A stretch of DNA of 6,876 nt from an uncultured Lachnospiraceae bacterium (GTDB taxonomy: Bacteria; Bacillota; Clostridia; Lachnospirales; Lachnospiraceae), in the NCBI GenBank assembly GCA_946406305.1, contig CAMJKC010000093.1, forward strand, positions 1 through 6,876. The letters run 5' to 3'. Both the position numbers and the translations under genes were made by a program. Below, piece by piece: positions 1 through 4,910 of this stretch. Under the pieces are notes generated by a model. That model was not told the origin of the DNA. It did no database searches and was given only the letters and a program-made list of their open reading frames with translations. How positions within the stretch are numbered: the stretch's first letter is position 1; every line of letters begins with the position of its first letter.

Positions 1-1
1 A

Positions 2-679
2 AATATTTCTCTTATAAATAGTATAGAGTTTATAAGATTATTATACTGTTATCCAGAAGAAATTACAGATGATGTGATAAGATTGATTAAGAATAACGAA
101 AAAGTTGTTCATTATATTGATATGCCACTCCAACATATAAATAATAAAATAATTAAATCAATGCATAGAGCTACTAATAAAGAAGCGATTACAAATACTA
201 TAAAAAAGATAAGAAATGAAATTCCTGATATAACACTTCGTACTACTTTTATAGTTGGCTTCCCTGGGGAGACAGATGAAGATTTTAATGAATTATGTGA
301 ATTTGTAAAAGAGACTAGATTTGATAAACTCGGCGTATTTACTTATAGCAGAGAAAAACTAAGTGATTCATATAATTTTGATAATCAGATTCCAGAAGAT
401 ATAAAGAATAAAAGAAGAGAAGTTTTATTAAAGATTCAAAAAGACATAGTTAAAGAAAATAATAAAAAACGATTAAATAAAATATATAAAGCAATAGTCG
501 AAGGTTATGATACAAATGTAAATAAATATATTGTGCGTGCATATTTTGATGCAAGAGATATAGATGATAAAATATATGTAAAAACTAATAAAAAATTAAT
601 ATCTGGTGATTTTATAGATGTAAAAATAACTAAAGTAATAGGATATGATTTAGAAGGAGAGTTTATAAAACTATACTAA
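2..679 (+). CDS. rimO: Ribosomal protein S12 methylthiotransferase RimO (3'-terminal half, cut by the window edge)
   Basis: RimO is a cytoplasmic radical-SAM enzyme that adds a methylthio group to a conserved aspartate of ribosomal protein S12. The reading frame is open from base 2, so the gene starts upstream. The GTG at 74 lies inside the radical-SAM domain and is not the real start. About 225 residues are visible, roughly the last half of a family of about 440, so the CxxxCxxC iron-sulfur motif lies outside the window. Visible signatures in order are IRLLYCYPEEIT, YIDMPLQHIN, RTTFIVGFPGETDEDF and GVFTYSREKLSDSY, then a C-terminal TRAM-type domain (about the last 64 residues) with YFDARDID and GYDLEGEF. 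GVFTYSRE and the closing YDLEGEF favour RimO over its relative MiaB. The stop is one base before the pgsA start, so the two are probably co-transcribed and translationally coupled. Confidence 0.95.
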   Translation, partial: NISLINSIEFIRLLYCYPEEITDDVIRLIKNNEKVVHYIDMPLQHINNKIIKSMHRATNKEAITNTIKKIRNEIPDITLRTTFIVGFPGETDEDFNELCEFVKETRFDKLGVFTYSREKLSDSYNFDNQIPEDIKNKRREVLLKIQKDIVKENNKKRLNKIYKAIVEGYDTNVNKYIVRAYFDARDIDDKIYVKTNKKLISGDFIDVKITKVIGYDLEGEFIKLY

Positions 680-680
680 T

Positions 681-1250
681 ATGAATAATATTAATAAAAA
701 TTTGCCAAATTATCTTACACTAATGAGAGTGGGGATGATTCCTATATATCTTGTGTTCTTTTATATAAGTGTTAGATTTAATATGATAGAAATGAGGTAT
801 CTTGCAGCTATTGTATTCACTTTAGCAAGTATCACTGATTATTATGATGGAATGCTTGCGAGAAAATATAATCTTATAAGTAATTTTGGTAAACTTATGG
901 ATCCGCTCGCAGATAAACTTCTTGTAGTTGCGGTAGTTATGTCTTTAAACTATTTTACTAATGAAATTAATTTTATATGTGTATTTCTCATAGTTATGAG
1001 AGAGCTTATAATATCAGCAATAAGACTTGTAGCACTTGAAGAAAACATAGTGATAGCGGCATCAAAACTTGGTAAATATAAAACTGCTACTCAGATGGTT
1101 TCACTCGTAATGATTTTATTTAATATTCATAAAATAAATATGTTTTTTTATTATATTGCTTATGGTTTATTCTATATATCAATGTTTTTCTTAGTATTTT
1201 CACTTATAGATTATATTATTAAAAGTAAAGATTTATTTAAATTTTTATAA
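681..1250 (+). CDS. pgsA: CDP-diacylglycerol-glycerol-3-phosphate 3-phosphatidyltransferase (PGP synthase)
   Basis: PgsA is an integral membrane enzyme that transfers the phosphatidyl group of CDP-diacylglycerol to glycerol 3-phosphate, the committed step to phosphatidylglycerol. The 189 residues carry the complete CDP-alcohol phosphotransferase motif, DxxDGxxARx8Gx3Dx3D, with D53, D56, G57, A60, R61, G70, D74 and D78. The N-terminal NLPNYLTLMR and the MRELIISAIR segment (106-115) are typical of PgsA rather than other family members. Hydrophobic stretches near 11-31, 39-52, 79-92, 96-119, 133-149 and 153-180 fit a multi-pass membrane protein. Length is normal. The ATG follows the rimO stop after one base, and the only G-rich sequence upstream (AAGGAGA at 654-660) is about 20 bases away, too far for a normal ribosome binding site. 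Coupling to rimO translation is therefore likely. Confidence 0.95.
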   Translation: MNNINKNLPNYLTLMRVGMIPIYLVFFYISVRFNMIEMRYLAAIVFTLASITDYYDGMLARKYNLISNFGKLMDPLADKLLVVAVVMSLNYFTNEINFICVFLIVMRELIISAIRLVALEENIVIAASKLGKYKTATQMVSLVMILFNIHKINMFFYYIAYGLFYISMFFLVFSLIDYIIKSKDLFKFL

Positions 1251-1252
1251 TT

Positions 1253-1768
1253 ATGATAAAAAATTTTGAACTTGTTAAAATTTTAAAAGATAAAAGGCTT
1301 ACTATATCTTTTGCTGAGTCTATTACTGGTGGATTACTGTCAAAACTCATTACCGATTGCCCAGGAAGCAGTGAGATTTTAAAAGAATCATATATTACAT
1401 ATAGTAATGAAGTAAAGAATAAAGTATTAAATGTAAAAAACAAAACTATAGATAAATATGGAGTCGTTTCCAAAGAAGTTGCTATAGAAATGGTTCACGG
1501 ACTTAAGAATATAACTGATTCAAATATAAATATTTCTGTAACTGGAAATGCTGGACCTACAGTTTGCGATGATAAACCAGTTGGAAGAGTGTATTATAGC
1601 ATACTAATAAAAGATAAAATTTTTACTAAAGAACTAGATATACTAAATCTTATTAAAAGTAGTCATAATCTAAGTGAATATGATGATGTAAAACTAAGAG
1701 AGTTAATAAGGGATAAAACTGCTGAAATCATAATAGAAGATCTAATAATTTTATTAAATGACCAGTAA
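1253..1768 (+). CDS. pncC: Stand-alone CinA C-terminal domain protein (PncC-type nicotinamide-nucleotide amidohydrolase)
   Basis: This family deamidates nicotinamide mononucleotide to nicotinic acid mononucleotide in the pyridine-nucleotide salvage cycle. Here it is a single 171-residue domain without the N-terminal MoaB-like domain of full CinA. Recognisable blocks are AESITGGLLSKLITDCPGSS (21-40), YITYSNEVKNKVL (47-59, with the conserved Y50 and K55), YGVVSKEVA (69-77) and VTGNAGP followed by KPVGRVYYSI (96-117). Two signatures are divergent: the usual ESCTGG is ESITGG, and the usual G(I/A)(A/T)GPGGG loop reads GNAGPTV. Activity is thus likely but not assured. The start is fixed by the ELVKILK...LT segment that opens this domain. 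Two bases separate it from the pgsA stop, and there is no Shine-Dalgarno sequence, so coupling is again likely. In many Firmicutes recA follows cinA; here it does not. Confidence 0.88.
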   Translation: MIKNFELVKILKDKRLTISFAESITGGLLSKLITDCPGSSEILKESYITYSNEVKNKVLNVKNKTIDKYGVVSKEVAIEMVHGLKNITDSNINISVTGNAGPTVCDDKPVGRVYYSILIKDKIFTKELDILNLIKSSHNLSEYDDVKLRELIRDKTAEIIIEDLIILLNDQ

Positions 1769-1787
1769 GATTATATAAGTTGTAATA

Positions 1788-1808
1788 TGTTATAATTTAT
1801 ATTATAAT
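1788..1808 (+). promoter_or_regulatory. Possible extended -10 promoter(s) before the DUF2953 gene
   Basis: TGTTATAAT at 1788-1796 matches an extended -10 element, and a second TATAAT lies at 1803-1808. No good -35 is seen. Initiation from the first would leave a leader of about 11 bases before the ATG at 1815, and from the second essentially none. The stretch is so AT-rich that chance matches are likely, so read-through from rimO-pgsA-cinA remains possible. Confidence 0.35.
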
Positions 1809-1814
1809 AATTAT

Positions 1815-2609
1815 ATGCTTATTTTTATAAAAATTTTAAAGATAATTTTAATCACAGTTCTTGCTATAATTTTATTTTTCTTTTTACTTACATTATTTAG
1901 TGTTAATTTTATATTGATATTTGATAAAAATAAAGATAAGTATAGATTTGATTTTAAAGTAGATTATCTATTAAAACTTATAGAATTTAAAATAAGTATA
2001 TTAGAAAAATTGAAAATGACTCTCAGAGTTTTATTCATCAATATAAATCTTAATAAAAAGAAAAGAGTAAAAAAAGATAATAGACATAACAACAAAATAT
2101 ATATAAAATTAGCAAAAGCAAATAACAATAAAGATAAAAATTATATTCCATTAAAATTAAATGATAAAAAAGTAACATATAAAGATGCTAAAAAATACGA
2201 TAAAAGGCTTGATAAAGAATTAGATAATAATGAAACTAAAAAAAGTAATATTAAGAAAAAATCTTTACTAAAAAAATATAAAGAATTAGATGACGATGAT
2301 AAAGAGTATATAAAAAATTATTTTGCAAGTTTAGTTAAAAATATATTAAATATAATTAAACCTAAAGATGTAAAATTAGATTTTACATTTGGACTTGAAG
2401 ACCCATATACTGTAGGTGAAATATTAGCTGTACTTGGGGTATTATATAATAGATTTGGTGATAGTATAAAAGTAAAACCAGTATTTAATAAAAATTTATT
2501 TGATGGTAAAATATACATAAAAGGTTCATTTAGATTAATAAATATAGTCATATTAGCTATTAAGCTATTATTAAACAAAAAAGTGAGGGAATTCATATGG
2601 AAAACGTAA
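1815..2609 (+). CDS. DUF2953 membrane-anchored protein (YtfI-like)
   Basis: Function is unknown. The family is recognised mainly by its C-terminal block and by its position just before gerW/ytfJ, as in the Bacillus ytfI-ytfJ pair. The 264 residues comprise one hydrophobic N-terminal segment (about 5-33, a membrane anchor), then a Lys/Asp/Asn-rich low-complexity stretch (about 75-165). The C-terminal domain (about 170-264) contains KPKDVKLDFTFGLEDPYTVGEILAVLG, given here as positions 182-208, followed by YNRFGDSIKVKPVF and GKIYIKGSFRL, typical of DUF2953. No Shine-Dalgarno sequence precedes the ATG: the 24 bases upstream contain no G at all. No better in-frame start would keep the membrane segment. 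The last 13 bases overlap the next gene, so the two are probably made together. A role in spore formation or germination is inferred only from this pairing. Confidence 0.8.
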   Translation: MLIFIKILKIILITVLAIILFFFLLTLFSVNFILIFDKNKDKYRFDFKVDYLLKLIEFKISILEKLKMTLRVLFININLNKKKRVKKDNRHNNKIYIKLAKANNNKDKNYIPLKLNDKKVTYKDAKKYDKRLDKELDNNETKKSNIKKKSLLKKYKELDDDDKEYIKNYFASLVKNILNIIKPKDVKLDFTFGLEDPYTVGEILAVLGVLYNRFGDSIKVKPVFNKNLFDGKIYIKGSFRLINIVILAIKLLLNKKVREFIWKT

Positions 2610-2986
2610 AAGATACTATTAAAACTTTATTAGATGGAGTTACTGGACTTGTAGATACAAAAAAAGTTATAGGAGATCCTTTTACTGTAGGAGATACTAC
2701 TATTATTCCATTTATAGAAAGTAGTGTAGGGATTGGTGTTGGAGAATTTAGTGCCGAACAAAATAAAAATGCTGGTGGGATGGCACTTAAGATAAGCCCA
2801 GTTGCTTGCCTTGTTATCCAAAATGGATTTACTAAGCTTATAAATATCCAAAATCAAGATGCGATTACAAAAGCACTTGATATGATACCTGATCTTGTAG
2901 ATAAACTTACACTTAGGAGACATCAGGTAAGTGAAGAGGTAGAAGAGGCAATTGATGATTTGGATACTGAGTTTTATACGGAGTAG
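2597..2986 (+). CDS. ytfJ: GerW/YtfJ family sporulation protein
   Basis: YtfJ (GerW) belongs to a family of small spore-associated proteins; in Bacillus it is linked to germination. Key features of this 129-residue protein are an N-terminal helix (residues 1-19), VIGDPFTVGDTTIIPF (24-39), a Gly-containing stretch ending in GVGEF, and ALKISPVACLVIQNGFTKLINI, the conserved 'SPVA-hydrophobic' core. It is somewhat shorter than the roughly 150-residue Bacillus protein, and the usual glycine-rich run is reduced to NAGGMALK. The C-terminus is acidic (SEEVEEAIDDLDTE). GAGGG at 2585-2589, seven bases before the ATG, is a plausible ribosome binding site, unlike the three genes before it. It overlaps the DUF2953 gene by 13 bases and is followed by a strong terminator, so it is the last gene of its transcript. 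The gene suggests a spore-former or a descendant of one, though some non-sporulating Clostridia keep it. Confidence 0.9.
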   Translation: MENVKDTIKTLLDGVTGLVDTKKVIGDPFTVGDTTIIPFIESSVGIGVGEFSAEQNKNAGGMALKISPVACLVIQNGFTKLINIQNQDAITKALDMIPDLVDKLTLRRHQVSEEVEEAIDDLDTEFYTE

Positions 2987-3012
2987 GTATTAGATTTTAA
3001 CATAATTTATAA

Positions 3013-3054
3013 TAAATAAAAATGGTTGCATTGAGGTGCAGCCATTTTTATTTA
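3013..3054 (+). terminator. Strong intrinsic terminator after ytfJ
   Basis: Left arm TAAATAAAAATGGTTGCA (3013-3030), loop TTGAGG and right arm TGCAGCCATTTTTATTTA (3037-3054) form an 18-bp stem with a single G-T wobble. The A run before the GC core and the T run after it mean it could terminate transcription from either side. It separates the housekeeping genes from the toxin-antitoxin block. Confidence 0.9.
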
Positions 3055-3068
3055 GTAAAAATAGTATA

Positions 3069-3097
3069 TTGACAAAGTATATATCATGATATATACT
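3069..3097 (+). promoter_or_regulatory. Consensus sigma-A promoter of vapBC
   Basis: TTGACA (3069-3074), a 17-base spacer and TATACT (3092-3097) give a near-perfect housekeeping promoter, placed 37 bases before the vapB start. It is the best promoter in the window and lies directly after the ytfJ terminator. It probably drives vapB-vapC, and perhaps the two genes beyond, because no terminator was found after vapC. Confidence 0.85.
3076..3097. promoter_or_regulatory. Perfect 22-bp palindrome overlapping the vapBC -10: probable VapBC operator
   Basis: AGTATATATCA followed by its exact reverse complement fills most of the promoter spacer and the whole -10. Further AGTATA half-sites lie at 3063-3068, across the upstream edge of the -35, and at 3101-3106. 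VapB-VapC complexes commonly repress their own promoter by binding inverted repeats placed like this. Binding here is inferred from position and symmetry. Confidence 0.75.
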
Positions 3098-3134
3098 ATT
3101 AGTATAGGTTAATTATTAAATTAAAGGAGTCTTT

Positions 3135-3362
3135 ATGAAAGTAGCAAAAATTTTTGAAAACGGAAGAAGTCAAGCTGTTAGATTGCCTAAGGAATATAGG
3201 TTTAGCGCAGATGAAGTTAATGTAAATAGAATTGGGGACATTATAATGCTTATTCCTAAAAAAAGTAAATGGAATAACTTTATAGATAGTCTTGAATTGT
3301 TTACTGATGATTTTATGAACGATAGAAATCAAGGAAAGAATGTGAAGCGTGACGAGTTATGA
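3135..3362 (+). CDS. vapB: Antitoxin VapB (AbrB/MazE-type DNA-binding)
   Basis: VapB neutralises the VapC ribonuclease by direct binding and, with it, represses the operon. The 75 residues fit the family. The N-terminal swapped-hairpin AbrB domain (about 1-45) carries AKIFENGRSQAVRLPKEYRF, the signature of VapB paired with tRNA(fMet)-type VapC toxins. The C-terminal tail (about 48-75, WNNFIDSLELFTDDFMNDR) would be the segment that wraps the toxin. The start is secure: AAAGGAG at 3123-3129, five bases before the ATG, is the strongest ribosome binding site in the window, fitting the need for excess antitoxin. The stop overlaps the vapC start by four bases (ATGA). Confidence 0.94.
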   Translation: MKVAKIFENGRSQAVRLPKEYRFSADEVNVNRIGDIIMLIPKKSKWNNFIDSLELFTDDFMNDRNQGKNVKRDEL

Positions 3363-3757
3363 TGTACATGTTAGATACAAATATTTGCATATACATAATT
3401 AAGAAAAAACCAAAGTCAGTCATAGAGCATTTAAAAAAATTGAAAAATACTGATTTGTGTATATCAAGTATTACATATAGTGAACTATTATATGGAGTTG
3501 AAAAGAGTTCTGATCACAATAGGAATTTACTTGCTTTAACAATGTTTATATCTAATATAGAGATTTTGCCTTATGATGAAAATGCTTCAATTGAATATGG
3601 ATTAATAAGAGGTGGGTTAGAGAAAAAAGGTAAAACTATAGGTCCTTTAGATATGCTAATAGCAGCTCATGCAAAATCATTAAATATCACACTTGTGACA
3701 AATAATATGAAAGAGTTTGAGAGAGTGGATGGACTAAAGGTGGAGAATTGGGTGTAA
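3359..3757 (+). CDS. vapC: Toxin VapC, PIN-domain ribonuclease (tRNA(fMet)-type)
   Basis: VapC toxins are magnesium-dependent PIN-domain endoribonucleases. The subgroup this resembles cleaves initiator tRNA in the anticodon loop and halts translation. The 132 residues are full length. The opening MLDTNICIYIIKKKP holds D6, SSITYSELLYGVEKS holds E42, GPLDMLIAAHA holds D98, and TLVTNNMKEFERVDGLKVENW closes the domain with the usual Asn pair (N115-N116). The acidic active site therefore looks intact. ATG codons occur at 3359, 3362 and 3368. The first gives the four-base ATGA overlap with vapB, typical of translational coupling, but the domain itself would tolerate any of them. No strong ribosome binding site is seen. 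The substrate is inferred from sequence resemblance. Confidence 0.94.
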   Translation: MMYMLDTNICIYIIKKKPKSVIEHLKKLKNTDLCISSITYSELLYGVEKSSDHNRNLLALTMFISNIEILPYDENASIEYGLIRGGLEKKGKTIGPLDMLIAAHAKSLNITLVTNNMKEFERVDGLKVENWV

Positions 3758-3825
3758 CATTCTTATAGTTATAGTAATAAAATTAAAAATTAAATGAATA
3801 TTAATAACTGAAAGGAAGTAATATT

Positions 3826-4761
3826 ATGAATAAAGCATTAGGATTAGCGAAACTTGTTTTAGAGGAAAACGATGTTCCAATGTCAGCTAAGCAAATATAT
3901 GATTATGCAGTTAAAAATCATACAGACATTGTTAATAAGACATTTAGTGGGGCAACCCCAATTAATACTATAGGGGCAAATTTATATGTTGATGCAAAAA
4001 AACAAGACTCATTATTTATAAAGTATAAAGAAGGTGGAAATGCTGTAAGATTTGGATTAAAGAGCAAAAACTATGGGTCTTTGGCATTATTTGAAAGTGA
4101 AGTGGTACAAAGTGCCAATTCTAATAATTATAAAGAGATTGACTTGCATAGATTTCTTGTTTCTTTTATGGATGATTGTTATTGCAAGACAATTAATGCT
4201 AATAAATCAAAAAATAAGATTAAAGACAAAAATACATGGATACACCCTGATATTATAGGTGTTAAATTCATGAAAGAATCATACGAGAAAACCACAATTA
4301 GCTTAATGAAAATTAGCAATGAGAATCCATTTGAACTATACTCATTTGAAATGAAACAAAGTATTAACTTATCGAATGTAAATGATGAGTTTTTGCAAGC
4401 TGCAACTAATTCAAGTTGGGCTAATTATGGATATCTTGTAGCAAAAGATATTGACGATGAAGGTGATTTAAAGGAAAAACTTACAAGGTTAAACAATACA
4501 TTTGGTATTGGTGTAATAAAATTAAGTGTAAAAGCTTATAGCGAATCAAAGATATTATATCCAGCTCAAAAGAAAGAAATAGATTATGATTTCATCGATA
4601 ATTTGATTGAGCTAAAAAACCAAGATATAGATGATTTCTTTAATGAGGTAATAGCAATTTGTAGTGATTTGAGAACCACTGTAGTATCAGATGTTTTTGA
4701 TATAAAATTTGATTCAGATATTGAGGGGGAAGAATTCGCAAAGAGTAAAAACATGATTTGA
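3826..4761 (+). CDS. HARE-HTH plus HrgA-like (COG2958-type) protein, putative restriction-type nuclease
   Basis: Residues 1-80 match a HARE-type winged helix: KALGLAKLVLEENDVPMSAKQIYDYA is recognisable at positions 3-28, then TPINTIGANLYVDAK and a closing strand with VRFGLK. HARE domains occur on restriction endonucleases and chromatin proteins and have been proposed to sense modified DNA. Residues 104-240 resemble HrgA, the H. pylori protein found beside the HpyIII methylase in place of its endonuclease. They contain WIHPDIIGV (D142), LYSFEMKQ (E175, K177), FLQAATNSSWANYGYLVA (Q191, N195) and FGIGVIKL. The D...ExK...Q spacing fits a PD-(D/E)XK nuclease core, which is my inference. The remaining tail, about 70 residues, is acidic. 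AAAGGAAG at 3811-3818 fixes the start. It lies 68 bases after vapC with no terminator seen between them. No methyltransferase gene is in the window, which is odd for a classical restriction enzyme. Regulatory protein or modification-dependent nuclease are alternatives. Confidence 0.8.
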   Translation: MNKALGLAKLVLEENDVPMSAKQIYDYAVKNHTDIVNKTFSGATPINTIGANLYVDAKKQDSLFIKYKEGGNAVRFGLKSKNYGSLALFESEVVQSANSNNYKEIDLHRFLVSFMDDCYCKTINANKSKNKIKDKNTWIHPDIIGVKFMKESYEKTTISLMKISNENPFELYSFEMKQSINLSNVNDEFLQAATNSSWANYGYLVAKDIDDEGDLKEKLTRLNNTFGIGVIKLSVKAYSESKILYPAQKKEIDYDFIDNLIELKNQDIDDFFNEVIAICSDLRTTVVSDVFDIKFDSDIEGEEFAKSKNMI

Positions 4762-4910
4762 TTAGAATTAGGGGGGGATAGAATATTGCAATAATAATTC
4801 TCATTCATTATATTCTTGGTGAATCGTGTAGGAATAAGGGAAAAATTAGTTAGAGGATTTTGATTGTATATAAAATTAAATATTGATAATAAGAATATTA
4901 AAGAGAATAT
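4762..4910. other. Intergenic spacer with a G7 tract
   Basis: This 149-base gap has no convincing gene or terminator. It holds a run of seven G at 4771-4777, conspicuous in such AT-rich DNA, and a 10-bp palindrome TATTGCAATA at 4784-4793. A weak promoter-like pair (TTGATT at 4860-4865, GATAAT at 4885-4890, 19 apart) could serve the next gene but is not persuasive. All three + frames have stops soon after the G tract. Confidence 0.5.

Noticed and set aside
74..679. A 201-residue gene starting at GTG 74
   Set aside because: The frame is open to base 2 and the residues upstream (IRLLYCYPEEIT) are standard RimO sequence, so this start is internal.
1237..1473. Reverse-strand open frame opposite the pgsA end and cinA
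   Set aside because: It lies wholly opposite strongly conserved coding sequence, has no ribosome binding site and resembles no family.
2318..2923. Two reverse-strand open frames (2318-2596 and 2630-2923)
   Set aside because: Both mirror the conserved DUF2953 and YtfJ coding regions, and the translations look like shadow sequence.
3099..3332. Reverse-strand open frame opposite vapB
   Set aside because: vapB has clear family signatures, a promoter and a strong ribosome binding site; the antisense frame has none of these.
4073..4258. 61-residue + strand frame inside the HARE gene
   Set aside because: It is out of frame within a gene whose own frame carries the HARE and HrgA-like motifs.
4584..4808. 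Reverse-strand open frame across the end of the HARE gene
   Set aside because: It covers the coding 3' end on the other strand, with no start signal or recognisable product.
4771..4850. Small gene using the G7 tract as ribosome binding site
   Set aside because: No ATG or GTG follows at useful spacing; the TTG at 4786 gives only two codons before a stop.
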